Part shown: positions 42,396 through 51,795 of the stretch, piece after piece
Position numbering within the stretch: the first letter of the stretch is position 1
Layout: every line of letters starts with the position of its first letter
Assembly (NCBI GenBank): GCA_016841445.1
Contig: JAENZD010000002.1
Span: 434,001 to 498,000, forward strand
Length of the DNA: 64,000 nucleotides
Reading direction: 5' to 3'
From: Anaerolineaceae bacterium
GTDB taxonomy: Bacteria; Chloroflexota; Anaerolineae; Anaerolineales; Anaerolineaceae
Made by a program: the position numbers and the translations under genes
The notes under the pieces: generated by a model
The model's input: the letters and a program-made list of their open reading frames with translations, nothing else
Told to the model about the DNA's origin: nothing
Database searches by the model: none

Positions 42396-45119
42396 ATGAC
42401 AAATCGCTGGCGTTTTATAAATGATGAAGGCACTTTCAGTTTAAGCGATCCTCACCAAACAAGTCATTTATATTTTCCTCTTGTCAATGAAGCTGGCATG
42501 ATGTCCGTGGTCACCCCAAATCTACACGGAGATATCAAAGCCGGTCAGCACCAGTTCCTGACACCGCCTGAATCAGTATTTGATCTTCATAATTCACGTT
42601 CCGGACGGAACTTCTGGTTAACATTTCCGAATAAGCTTGTTTGGTCAGCAACTGGCAACGCTGCATCGCAGATCGCTCAGAAATTCACTCAGCAGGAAGA
42701 AGATGATGTTGTATTAACGGCTGGGCTTTTATGGCATAAATTATCGTGGGCCAATAATAATCTTGGCATTAACGCTGAAATTATCAATTTTGTGCCTGAA
42801 ACGCCTGATCTTGTGGAGCTGATGCTCGTAGAGGTCACCAATATTTCTGAGGAACCCATCCACTTTACACCAACAGCCGCCATCCCCATTTACGGGCGGT
42901 CGGCGGATAACCTCCGGGATCACCGGCATGTGACTTCCCTGTTAAACCGGATCAGGTGCCACCAGTATGGTGTTGTTGTTGAACCGACACTAACGTTTGA
43001 CGAGCGAGGTCATCAAAAGAATGATCTGATATATGGGGTATTGGGTATAGATGGAGATAAGAATGCGCCATCGGGCTTTTTCCCATTGATTGATGATTTT
43101 ATCGGTGAAGGTGGGAATTTATCCTGGCCGGAAGCAGTGGTTAAACCGCTGAAGCCAAAGCGTGAAGCAGGCGATGCCGATGAGGGCTATGAAGCAATCG
43201 CGGGGCTCAGGTTTGCAGATAAAATTCTAAAGCCTGGTGAGAGCTGTTGCTATCTTCTAATTCTTGGTATTCTACAAAAGGAATCGGATATTGACCGGTT
43301 GATCCAGACGTATGGAACCCGGGAAAAATTTAGTGTTTGGCTGAGTAAAACAAATTCGTACTGGTCAGAGCGCCAAAAACATTTTGGTGTCCAAACCATG
43401 GATAGAGAATATGACCGGTGGTTGCAATGGGTCAGTCTACAACCTACCTTTCGTCGTCTGTTTGGCAACTCCTTTCTACCCTACCATGATTATGGCAGGG
43501 GTGGGCGTGGCTGGCGTGATCTTTGGCAGGATATCCTGGCTCTGATGATAACCGATCAAGGATCCGTTGATAATGTGTTGTTCAACAACTTTGCAGGGGT
43601 CCGGATGGACGGCAGCAATGCCACGATCATTGGGAACCGGCCAGGGGAATTCAAGGCAGATCGGAATAATATCCCGCGTGTCTGGATGGATCATGGGGCG
43701 TGGCCTTGGTTGACAGTCAAATATTATATTGGTCAAACGGGGGATTTATCTTTCCTCTTACGGGAACAGACCTATTTTAAGGACAATTTCATTCATCGGG
43801 CGCAAAACATCGACGATCAGTGGGATCCATCCCTCGGGACAATGCAGCATTCAATGCGCGGTCAAATTTACAAGGGCACTCTTTTGGAGCATATTCTTAT
43901 TCAACATCTGACCGCATTTTTTAATGTGGGTGAACATAATCTCATTCGGTTGGAAGGGGCGGACTGGAATGATGGTATGGATATGGCGGAGGAGCGCGGG
44001 GAAAGTGTTGCCTTTAGTGCGCTATATGCCGGGAATCTTCAGCAAATAAGCGATTGCATTCAGCAATTACGATTGCTTGGGGTCACTGATGTTAGATTAG
44101 CAGCGGAATTGAGCCCGTTATTAGATACGCTGGGAGAGAAAATTGACTATTCTTCAGCTTCCCAAAAACAAGGCCGTTTAGAAGAATACTTCGCTGACGT
44201 GGGACATTCTGTGACCGGAGAACAAATTTCAATTCCTTTGGACGACCTAGCGAAGGACATCAATAGAAAAGCATTCTGGTTGATTGACCATATCCGAGAG
44301 GGTGAATGGATCTTAAATCGAGAAGGCTTTGGTTGGTTCAATGGCTATTATGATAATGACGGCAACCGGTTGGAGGGAGATCATCACAACGGGGTTCGAA
44401 TGACCCTCACCGGCCAGGTTTTCACGATGTTATGCGGGATTGCGGATGAAAATCAAGCAAATCAGATCGTGCAATCCGTTGATCATTACCTGTTTGATCC
44501 CGCTATCGGCGGTCCTCGTTTGAATACCAATTTCAATGAAATACTCATGAACATGGGACGCTGCTTTGGATTTGCATTTGGCCATAAAGAAAACGGGTCA
44601 ATGTTCAGCCATATGGCCGTAATGTATGCCTATGCCCTGTATGAACGAGGTTTTGTTCCTCAGGCTTATAAAATCTTGATGGATATCTACCGGCAGAGCA
44701 TCAATTTTGAGGTCAGCCGGATGTACCCCGGGATCCCGGAATACTTTGACAGTCGGGGGCGAGGAGTTTATCCCTACCTGACCGGTTCAGCAAGCTGGTA
44801 CCTTTTTACTCTTCTGACCCAATCCTTTGGGGTCAGGGGCAATTTGGGTGATCTGGAAATCGACCCGAAATTGGTGTTGAGCCAGTTTGATGAAGATGGA
44901 AAGGCGAGCATCCACACACGTTTTACGGATCGTGATTTGCTCATTACTTACAACAATCCCAACAAGAAAGATTTTCATCATTATCAAATTAAGCAGATCG
45001 CTTTGGCTGGTGAAACGTTATCGGAACAATATGGCAAACTCGACTGTAAGATCCCCCGTGAGTGCATCGCTTCGCTACCAGCAGGGGAGACACATCAAAT
45101 AGAAATTTGGTTGGCGTGA
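42396..45119 (+). CDS. GH94 phosphorylase, laminaribiose-phosphorylase-like
   Basis: A 907-residue cytoplasmic enzyme. The GH94 signature EGADWNDGMDMAEERGESV (about residues 525-543) contains the predicted catalytic Asp. Other family segments include GRGWRDLWQDILAL, GNRPGEFKADRNNIPRVWMDHG, WFNGYYDNDG and PYLTGSASWYLFTL. GH94 enzymes reversibly phosphorolyse cellobiose, laminaribiose or longer glucans to glucose-1-phosphate. The length matches laminaribiose phosphorylases (about 900), longer than cellobiose phosphorylases (about 800). With the GH16 and GH161-like genes upstream, laminaribiose is the likely substrate. Confidence 0.87.
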   Translation: MTNRWRFINDEGTFSLSDPHQTSHLYFPLVNEAGMMSVVTPNLHGDIKAGQHQFLTPPESVFDLHNSRSGRNFWLTFPNKLVWSATGNAASQIAQKFTQQEEDDVVLTAGLLWHKLSWANNNLGINAEIINFVPETPDLVELMLVEVTNISEEPIHFTPTAAIPIYGRSADNLRDHRHVTSLLNRIRCHQYGVVVEPTLTFDERGHQKNDLIYGVLGIDGDKNAPSGFFPLIDDFIGEGGNLSWPEAVVKPLKPKREAGDADEGYEAIAGLRFADKILKPGESCCYLLILGILQKESDIDRLIQTYGTREKFSVWLSKTNSYWSERQKHFGVQTMDREYDRWLQWVSLQPTFRRLFGNSFLPYHDYGRGGRGWRDLWQDILALMITDQGSVDNVLFNNFAGVRMDGSNATIIGNRPGEFKADRNNIPRVWMDHGAWPWLTVKYYIGQTGDLSFLLREQTYFKDNFIHRAQNIDDQWDPSLGTMQHSMRGQIYKGTLLEHILIQHLTAFFNVGEHNLIRLEGADWNDGMDMAEERGESVAFSALYAGNLQQISDCIQQLRLLGVTDVRLAAELSPLLDTLGEKIDYSSASQKQGRLEEYFADVGHSVTGEQISIPLDDLAKDINRKAFWLIDHIREGEWILNREGFGWFNGYYDNDGNRLEGDHHNGVRMTLTGQVFTMLCGIADENQANQIVQSVDHYLFDPAIGGPRLNTNFNEILMNMGRCFGFAFGHKENGSMFSHMAVMYAYALYERGFVPQAYKILMDIYRQSINFEVSRMYPGIPEYFDSRGRGVYPYLTGSASWYLFTLLTQSFGVRGNLGDLEIDPKLVLSQFDEDGKASIHTRFTDRDLLITYNNPNKKDFHHYQIKQIALAGETLSEQYGKLDCKIPRECIASLPAGETHQIEIWLA

Positions 45120-45193
45120 AAAGGGTAACGGTCTGCAAGTTGTAATACGAAAGCAAAAAGTGATCGCCAAAAGAGAATCACTTTCGATTGTTA

Positions 45194-46087
45194 TTACCCT
45201 AACCCCATTTTTTCCTTGAAAAACCTCGCAATACCGTCCAGCGATTGGGTTGCTTGGGGCAGTGAGAGGAATATCTGCCAGACATGCCACATGCGCGGGT
45301 AAATTTCCAATTGCACATCGACACCTGCGGATTTAGCACGATTGGTGAGCCTTATGGCCTCTTCGCGCAGTATCTCGTCTTCACCAACATGGATCAGAAG
45401 GGGTGATAAATTATCCAAATTGCCAAAAATGGGTGAAATCAGCGGGTTGTGAGGATCATCTTTTCCGATATATGATTCACGGTAGAATTTCATGGCTTTG
45501 GGCGGCAGCAGCTTATCCTTGAAGTCTTTATCTGAATTGTTCTTGGGTGTCAGGTCAACAGCTGGCGAGAGGCACGCCGCTGCTGCAGGCAACGGGCTGC
45601 CAGTGTCACGCAATTTCATCATCAGGGCAACTGATAAGTTTCCACCTGCCGAATCGCCTGCGACCACAATGTCCTTTGCCGAAATACCCTGGTTCAACAG
45701 CCAATGATAGGCGGTCAGGCAGTCATCCAGCGGTGCAGGAAAAGGATGTGCTGGGGCGGTACGATAATCCACCATCAGGATACGGAACCCTAATGCTTGC
45801 GCTAAATACGCCCCCATCTTGATATGTTGGGGAGTCAATCTAAAAACAAATCCGCCGCCGTGCAAATAGAGCAGCACCTGACCGGTATGGCTGCCTTTTG
45901 GAATGATCCATTCACAGTGCACACCGTCTGCGTTGACAGCTTCATGCATGACCTCAGCGCCAGGCCGGATATGAGCCACACTTCGTTTAAGAAACCGGTT
46001 TGCAGTCCTAAGCGGCATGACTCTTTGCAAAAGACGGATGAGCGGCAAACTTGCCCGGACCATGCGTTCAGCCAATGGAATCGACAT
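45194..46087 (-). CDS. Alpha/beta hydrolase, hormone-sensitive-lipase (family IV) esterase
   Basis: A 297-residue cytoplasmic esterase. The oxyanion-hole motif HGGGF, the nucleophile elbow GDSAGG, the catalytic Asp region GEDEILREE and the catalytic His in MWHVWQ are all present. The family hydrolyses short acyl esters; the natural substrate is unknown. It is convergent with the GH94 gene, 75 bases away, and its 5' side faces the regulatory region of the quinone-reductase pair. Confidence 0.9.
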   Translation of the reverse strand: MSIPLAERMVRASLPLIRLLQRVMPLRTANRFLKRSVAHIRPGAEVMHEAVNADGVHCEWIIPKGSHTGQVLLYLHGGGFVFRLTPQHIKMGAYLAQALGFRILMVDYRTAPAHPFPAPLDDCLTAYHWLLNQGISAKDIVVAGDSAGGNLSVALMMKLRDTGSPLPAAAACLSPAVDLTPKNNSDKDFKDKLLPPKAMKFYRESYIGKDDPHNPLISPIFGNLDNLSPLLIHVGEDEILREEAIRLTNRAKSAGVDVQLEIYPRMWHVWQIFLSLPQATQSLDGIARFFKEKMGLG

Positions 46088-46345
46088 TTACTTACCCTTT
46101 CATTGAACGGAAGCATAAGCATTTGATAACTTGCTTACCAATATGAGTGGAATGAACATCACCTTAGTCCATTATATGCTGAAATCAGATCATTCATCTG
46201 CTTTCGTAGAGATGATACTGCTTTTATAAGTGCAAATTCGTGGAAATAGTCATGGAAATTCGGTTGTAGGCTTCATCCCTGCGATACACACTGAGGAAGT
46301 TGGTTTGTTCCATTCTTCTCGGGTCATCCATCGTCCATATATCAC

Positions 46346-46380
46346 TAATACTATGTTATTTATCGTGTAATCATGGTATT
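46346..46380 (+). promoter_or_regulatory. Candidate TetR operator, copy 2
   Basis: TAATACTATGTTAT, two to three bases, then TCGTGTAATCATGG closely follows the order seen at 28578-28612 in front of the TetR gene. CTATGTTAT and CGTGTAA are identical, and the spacer is one base longer. It lies 46 bases before the ATG at 46426. The rest of the 338-base gap (46088-46425) holds nothing else I can name. Confidence 0.55.
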
Positions 46381-46425
46381 CTTTTATATGTGAATTAAAA
46401 TAATAAAAAAATAAAAGGAGCAGTT

Positions 46426-47346
46426 ATGAAAGCAGTCGTATGTAAAAAGTACGGTCCCCCTGATGTTCTTGAGCTAAGGGAGGTCCAAAAGCCAATCCCA
46501 GGTGATAAAGAAATTTTGATCAAAGTTCATGCGGCGACTGTTACGAGGGGTGATGTGATCTTGCGGAAATTGCACCCGCTTTTGGCTGTGTTGTTGTCCG
46601 TGTTTGGTGTGAAAAAGATGAAGATACCAGGGGTAGAATTTGCTGGGGATGTTGAAGAAATAGGAAAAGACGTAACGCAGTTTAAGGTTGGTGATAAGGT
46701 ATTTGGGACGACCACCGGATTGCGTTTTGGTGCCAATGCCGAGTATGTATGCGTTCCTGAAAAATCAAAACAGGGTGTATTGGGGTTGATGCCAGCCAAT
46801 GCAACTTACGCAGAGGCAGCTGCCCTTCCGGTTGGCGGAATGACAGCGCTGTACATTCTTGAAAACGCTGATCTGCAGGCAGGGGATAAGGTTCTGGTTT
46901 ATGGCGCGTCAGGAAGTGTGGGAACCTTTGCCGTCCAGATTGCAAAGCAGGTCTATGATGCAGCGATAACAGGGATTTGTAGTACGAGGAACCTTGAACT
47001 GGTTAGATCTATTGGTGCTGATCAAGTCATCGACTACACAGAGCAAGATATTCATGAAGATGGCATAACCTATGATGTTGTTTTTGACGCAGTGGGAAAG
47101 CTGACTGCATCAGAAGCAAAAACTTTATTGAGTGAAAATGGCTCTTTTCTGACAGTGAAAAAGCCAACCCGCGAAACATTAGAAAATCTATCAGCACTTA
47201 AAAGTTTATTTGAAGCAGGAAAACTCAAGCCGGTGATCGATCGAAGCTTCCTGTTGGAAGAGATCGTAGAGGCACATCGTTATGTTGAAACCGGGCGCAA
47301 GCGGGGAAATGTTGTTGTCCCAGTAACAGAACGGGGAGGTTTGTAA
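46426..47346 (+). CDS. Quinone-reductase-like NAD(P)-dependent oxidoreductase (MDR family)
   Basis: A 306-residue enzyme of the medium-chain dehydrogenase/reductase superfamily: N-terminal GroES-like fold (MKAVVCKKYGPPDVLELREV), then a Rossmann domain with YGASGSVG for NAD(P)H. Catalytic and structural zinc cysteines are absent, which fits the quinone oxidoreductase branch. Such enzymes reduce quinones or reactive carbonyls in the cytoplasm. AAAGGAG lies eight bases before the ATG. The stop shares one base with the start of a paralogue. A TetR-type operator upstream suggests induction by a small molecule. Confidence 0.87.
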   Translation: MKAVVCKKYGPPDVLELREVQKPIPGDKEILIKVHAATVTRGDVILRKLHPLLAVLLSVFGVKKMKIPGVEFAGDVEEIGKDVTQFKVGDKVFGTTTGLRFGANAEYVCVPEKSKQGVLGLMPANATYAEAAALPVGGMTALYILENADLQAGDKVLVYGASGSVGTFAVQIAKQVYDAAITGICSTRNLELVRSIGADQVIDYTEQDIHEDGITYDVVFDAVGKLTASEAKTLLSENGSFLTVKKPTRETLENLSALKSLFEAGKLKPVIDRSFLLEEIVEAHRYVETGRKRGNVVVPVTERGGL

Positions 47347-48353
47347 TGAAGGCGGTTGTTTGGACAAAGTATGGTTCACCTGATGGGCTTAAGCTTGCAG
47401 AAATCGAGAAACCCATTCCCGAAGCAGATGAGATCCTGGTAAAGGTCCACGCGACAACAGTCACGGCTGGGGATTGTGAGATGCGGCGACTGCAGCTGCC
47501 TCTGATGTTATCTTTTCCCATGCGAGCTTTTACAGGGTTGATTCGACCAAAGCGGATTAGCATCCTGGGTCAGGAACTAGCCGGTGAGGTCGTGGCTATA
47601 GGTGACAAAGTGACTTCCTATAAAGTTGGCGATCAGGTGTTTGGCACCACAGGCTTCAAGTTTGGCGCTTATGCGGAATATATCTGCTTGCCAGCTGAGC
47701 CGGGGGATGCGCAGGGGGTATCAGCGGCAAAGCCAGAGAACCTGACTTATGAGGAAGCGGCTGCTGTTCCGACTGGCGGCCTTGAAGCGATGCATTATAT
47801 GCAACGTGCAGATATAAAGCCTGGAAAAAAAGTTTTGATCATTGGGGGTGGCGGCAGCATCGGCACATATTCAATCCAATTAGCCAAGACGTTCGGGGCA
47901 GAAGTAACCGCTGTAGACAGCACAGAGAAACTGGCGTTGATGCGGTCCCTGGGGGCAGCTCATGTCATTGACTACACCATTGAGGATTACACTAAAAATG
48001 ATGAAACCTATGACCTGATCATAGATGTCGTCGGGAAGCACTCGGTTGTACGGCGTTTGAAATTGCTCAAAGAAAACGGGCTGTATTTTTTGGCTTTTGC
48101 AAGACCATCGCATATCCTCCTCAGCATTTGGACATCATTGACAAGCCAAAAACGTGTCAAAATTGAGTCGGCGAGTCAACAGAAAGATGATTTACTCAAA
48201 CTTAATGACCTGATTGTATCAGGGAAAGTAAAATCAATCATTGACCGGGTTTTTCCGCTCGATCAGGTCCCGGAAGCACATAAGTATGTTGAATCGGGCG
48301 GGAAAATGGGGAATGTGTGTATAAAAGTAGAATCTGCCGAGGAAGTGGCGTAA
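47346..48353 (+). CDS. Quinone-reductase-like NAD(P)-dependent oxidoreductase, tandem paralogue
   Basis: A 335-residue paralogue of the preceding protein (MKAVVWTKYGSPDGLKLAE; Rossmann motif IGGGGSIG). It has extra residues near positions 60-70 and 260-275 and likewise no zinc ligands. Tandem duplication with a one-base overlap implies one transcript and related but different substrates. The ribosome binding site GGGGAGG lies within the upstream gene. Confidence 0.87.
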   Translation: MKAVVWTKYGSPDGLKLAEIEKPIPEADEILVKVHATTVTAGDCEMRRLQLPLMLSFPMRAFTGLIRPKRISILGQELAGEVVAIGDKVTSYKVGDQVFGTTGFKFGAYAEYICLPAEPGDAQGVSAAKPENLTYEEAAAVPTGGLEAMHYMQRADIKPGKKVLIIGGGGSIGTYSIQLAKTFGAEVTAVDSTEKLALMRSLGAAHVIDYTIEDYTKNDETYDLIIDVVGKHSVVRRLKLLKENGLYFLAFARPSHILLSIWTSLTSQKRVKIESASQQKDDLLKLNDLIVSGKVKSIIDRVFPLDQVPEAHKYVESGGKMGNVCIKVESAEEVA

Positions 48354-48655
48354 ATCCGATCCTAAAAGTGAAAAATGGGTGATTAGATATATCTACCTAT
48401 TCTAAACTTTTATAAGCATTTGTAGCGTTCTAAAATAGATCTTTTTCTTAATAATCTTTCACCGAATTTTGAGTAGATCTCTGTTCCTGCCCTGATGTGG
48501 AAATATGTCAAGCGAGGGAGAAAATGCGTTGATGTTAATGGGTATTTTATCTTTGGACCCATAGGACTAAGTAAGATTGGCTTATTGTCATTGGCCTTCA
48601 ACAAGAAAACACCTTCGCATTTGTCTTTTTTTTCCAAACCGATTATATTTGGGCT
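48354..48655. other. Intergenic region with no recognised gene
   Basis: An AT-rich gap of 302 bases. A minus-strand open frame of 75 codons (48410-48637) has no recognisable domain and no good ribosome binding site, so it is not called. Confidence 0.4.
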
Positions 48656-50722
48656 ATGAAAAAAATAGATCCTAAAGAACTGATCAATTCACGTTTTGCT
48701 GCACCGTTGATCCTCCTGGTGATTTGCATTATGGCCTATGGTCTATTAATTCCCACACTCGGCTATTACTGGGATGACTGGCCATATGCCTGGTCCAATC
48801 ATGTATTTGGCCCCGGTGGTTACCCGGATTATGTCGCCCTGGATCGCCCTTACTCAGCCTGGATCTTTATGGGGTTGGCTGCTCTTTTGGGTGAGCAGCC
48901 ATTAGGCTATCATATCAGTGCGCTGCTGCTGTATTGGGCTTGTGCGGTCTTGTTCTGGTGGTTGATCAGGCTCGTTTGGCCAGACCATGAGCGAGAAGCT
49001 TTTTGGGCGGGGCTGCTTTTTGCAATTTATCCGGGGTTTTTAGGTCACCCGCAGGGAATCATCTACAATCACCATTTTGCAGCGATGGCATTTTATTTGT
49101 TTTCGCTGGTTGGGATGGTGAAATCCCTGCGAAGTTCACGAGAGCGTCCATTGTGGCAGATCGTTTCATTTTGGACCATCCCTTCGATCATAGCTTTATT
49201 AATCAGCCAGTTTACGATTGAATACTTCATTGGGTGGGAGGTTGTGAGAGTTGGATTGACATGGATCGTGATCAGGGATCTTAAATCACAAGAACCAGGA
49301 TCATCCTGGCGCAGGTGGCTGATCCTGCTGCCTTATTGGTTGGTCACCATCGGTTTTCTTTATTGGCGAGTTTTTGTTTTCCAATTCCCAACTTATCAGC
49401 CTTTTTTTTGGGAGCAGGATTTTGTTCTAAAGGATTGGTTAGCTCAATTCCTGACCCAAATCCTTGATGCTGATCTTTTTGCATGGCGATATGCTATCCC
49501 AAAATTATCTAACGGATCGTTCAGACTCTGGTTCTGGGGAGCCTACCTGATCTTGTGGTTCGTATCCTCCGCTCTTGCTTTCTGGATTCTCAGATTGAGA
49601 AATGAGAATAAGCAATTCCGGGAAGAAAACAAACCAAAAAACGCTGGTTGTTTTGGCATTCAAACCCTGGGGATGGCGTTACTTGGAAGCATGTTCGCAG
49701 GTATTCCCTTCTGGTTGACCGGGTTGACCCTGGATACTGGCAGCCAGTTTTCCAGCCGCTTTTCACTGCCTTTTATTCCTTGGGCTGTTTTATTGTTAAT
49801 ATCAGGATTACATTTCATCTCAAAGATCCGTTTAAAGATTGTTAAAATGATGATCACTGGTGTGATGGCATTGTTGGTAGGTGGTTCAACAGCCTGGCAT
49901 TTTTGGAACGCGAATGTCTATCGGAATGACTGGATTGAGGTCCAGGGCTATTTCCAGCAGTTGGTGCAGCGTATCCCCGGTCTTGAGCCGGGACCCTCAT
50001 TGGTGATCAATGATATGCGGTCCATCAGTCTTTATCAGGATGATTCTCTGACAGCGATCTTGAACTGGACTTACGCACCTGATTTTTCAGGGGGAGAGAT
50101 GCCATATATTATGCAGTATTTGAGCGTCAGGATAGGGGATGAAATTCCCGCCCTGCAGCCAGGGCTGCCGATCGAGCACGACTACCGGTCGCTGAACTTC
50201 TCGGGATCAACAGATAAGATTATTGCTGTCTATTACCAACCGGGCGGATGCGTGCGGGTGCTGGATGAATCAGACCTTTTATTCCTGCCCAATGGATTTC
50301 CTGAAGAAATGAGAGCAGTTCTTTCGCTTTCCAATTTATCCTTGATCCAGTCACAAACGGACTCTCCAGCAACGCCGCCTCTGCATCTTTTTGATCTTGA
50401 AGGTCCCGATACGTGGTGCCTGACTTTCGAAAAAGCGGATCTGGCTTCACAAATGGGGGATTGGGAGCAGGTTATCACACTTGGTGATGAAGCTTCAAAG
50501 CAATCATTGAAGGCAGGCGAGCCCAGTGAGATGTTTGTTTTCCTTGAAGGCTATTTACGAGCTGGTCGGATTGAAACAGCGTTGGAGGTCAGCCAGGAAA
50601 TGAGCATAGAATCCAATGGTTTGCTGGATGATGAAATCTGTACATTATGGTGGCATGTCCAGGTGGAAACTGGAATGGACATGAGCCCAGGGTTTGAGAT
50701 TTACTGTGAGCTTCAGTCTTAA
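48656..50722 (+). CDS. Polytopic membrane protein, GT-C glycosyltransferase-like
   Basis: A 688-residue protein with about 10-11 membrane spans in the first 430 residues and a soluble C-terminal domain of about 240 residues outside. An acidic pair after the first span (GYYWDDWPYAWS) sits in the first extracellular loop, as in GT-C enzymes that use lipid-linked sugars. The C-terminal part resembles a helical-repeat segment (ASQMGDWEQVITLGDEA). The sequence is too divergent to assign a donor or acceptor. Glycosylation of surface proteins or polymers is plausible. It is convergent with the CPBP gene, seven bases apart. Confidence 0.65.
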   Translation: MKKIDPKELINSRFAAPLILLVICIMAYGLLIPTLGYYWDDWPYAWSNHVFGPGGYPDYVALDRPYSAWIFMGLAALLGEQPLGYHISALLLYWACAVLFWWLIRLVWPDHEREAFWAGLLFAIYPGFLGHPQGIIYNHHFAAMAFYLFSLVGMVKSLRSSRERPLWQIVSFWTIPSIIALLISQFTIEYFIGWEVVRVGLTWIVIRDLKSQEPGSSWRRWLILLPYWLVTIGFLYWRVFVFQFPTYQPFFWEQDFVLKDWLAQFLTQILDADLFAWRYAIPKLSNGSFRLWFWGAYLILWFVSSALAFWILRLRNENKQFREENKPKNAGCFGIQTLGMALLGSMFAGIPFWLTGLTLDTGSQFSSRFSLPFIPWAVLLLISGLHFISKIRLKIVKMMITGVMALLVGGSTAWHFWNANVYRNDWIEVQGYFQQLVQRIPGLEPGPSLVINDMRSISLYQDDSLTAILNWTYAPDFSGGEMPYIMQYLSVRIGDEIPALQPGLPIEHDYRSLNFSGSTDKIIAVYYQPGGCVRVLDESDLLFLPNGFPEEMRAVLSLSNLSLIQSQTDSPATPPLHLFDLEGPDTWCLTFEKADLASQMGDWEQVITLGDEASKQSLKAGEPSEMFVFLEGYLRAGRIETALEVSQEMSIESNGLLDDEICTLWWHVQVETGMDMSPGFEIYCELQS

Positions 50723-50729
50723 ACTTAGT

Positions 50730-51554
50730 TCACAATGCGGGTGACTTTATATCGGGATAATTCTGTTTTTTAACCTTGAATTGTCGAGAAAATAGAACGA
50801 CTACAAGGGCAATCACTAATTGGATACCAAAGCTGACCCACCGCCCCCAATTGGTTGTCCAGTATGGGATTGCAGCCCCCGTGATATTGCCGAAAGCATG
50901 GAATAAAGCGGCAATAAAAACACTGCCGCCAGCGCCTTTATGTAACCATGTGTATAAAATGGATAACAAAACCGTTTGCAGGAAGTATTGCCAGAAGGGG
51001 ATGACATACTGGGTGGTTCCCGGGATAAAATGCAAAGGTAGATGCCAGAGACCCCAAATTACGCCTAAAATTAAACTGGCGGATAGAGGTGTAAATTTTT
51101 TTAATAGTCGAGGCAGGGCGTATCCGCGCCAGCCATATTCTTCAGGATAAGCATTCAATAGCCAGATCAAAAGACCAATTGGAACAATCATTGCCAGGGG
51201 TGCGCCGTACTGCCATTCGATAGGTTTATTAAGAATTGTGAGAATACCCCAGGTTAACACCCCGGATAGAGGGATCAATAGGATAGCGGGGACCAGCCAT
51301 TTCTTCTTGAATGGCGTTCGCCAGCCGTTTCGCCATAATGCCATGGCACCTTCCTTGCCGGATTGAATCCTTGTGAGAATAAATGCAGCTACTGCAGGGC
51401 CAAATAATGAGACATAACCCATGATGGTGGAAAGCAGCTCAGGGATTTCAAACCACCCAAAGGCTGCCATTACCCGTGGGATGTTGATCAACCACATCCA
51501 ACCAAAGGCGATCAGAAAAAAGCTGACCAGTTCGCTTCTCTTTTGAGATTTCAT
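50730..51554 (-). CDS. CPBP-family intramembrane metalloprotease-like protein
   Basis: A 274-residue membrane protein with about eight spans. The CPBP/CAAX-protease motifs are present: EEYGWRGYALP (Glu-Glu plus Arg), WGLWHLPLHF (His) and LFHAFGN (His). In bacteria these proteases act in bacteriocin immunity, protein sorting or membrane signalling. The role here is unknown. AAAGGAA lies before the start. Confidence 0.88.
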   Translation of the reverse strand: MKSQKRSELVSFFLIAFGWMWLINIPRVMAAFGWFEIPELLSTIMGYVSLFGPAVAAFILTRIQSGKEGAMALWRNGWRTPFKKKWLVPAILLIPLSGVLTWGILTILNKPIEWQYGAPLAMIVPIGLLIWLLNAYPEEYGWRGYALPRLLKKFTPLSASLILGVIWGLWHLPLHFIPGTTQYVIPFWQYFLQTVLLSILYTWLHKGAGGSVFIAALFHAFGNITGAAIPYWTTNWGRWVSFGIQLVIALVVVLFSRQFKVKKQNYPDIKSPAL

Positions 51555-51795
51555 TAATATTTCCTTTCAAATTTTTCGCATTCTGAAGAGGGACGACTTC
51601 ATTTGATAATTTAATTCTCAGTCTACTTATTCTATCTGAAAGAGAATGAATTTCAAATTTTTAATATTCTTCCCACAAGAACACAGTTCGATATTTGATG
51701 TTTAATCTTCTGTATGAAGAAATCAGCAACTTTAGATAAAAAATATTTAGATCCTCCTCATTATTAATCTTCCTCCTTAATGATAGAATCGAAAC

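Noticed and set aside
48410-48637. Minus-strand 75-codon open frame between two genes
   Set aside because: No domain, no good ribosome binding site and AT-rich composition typical of non-coding sequence here.
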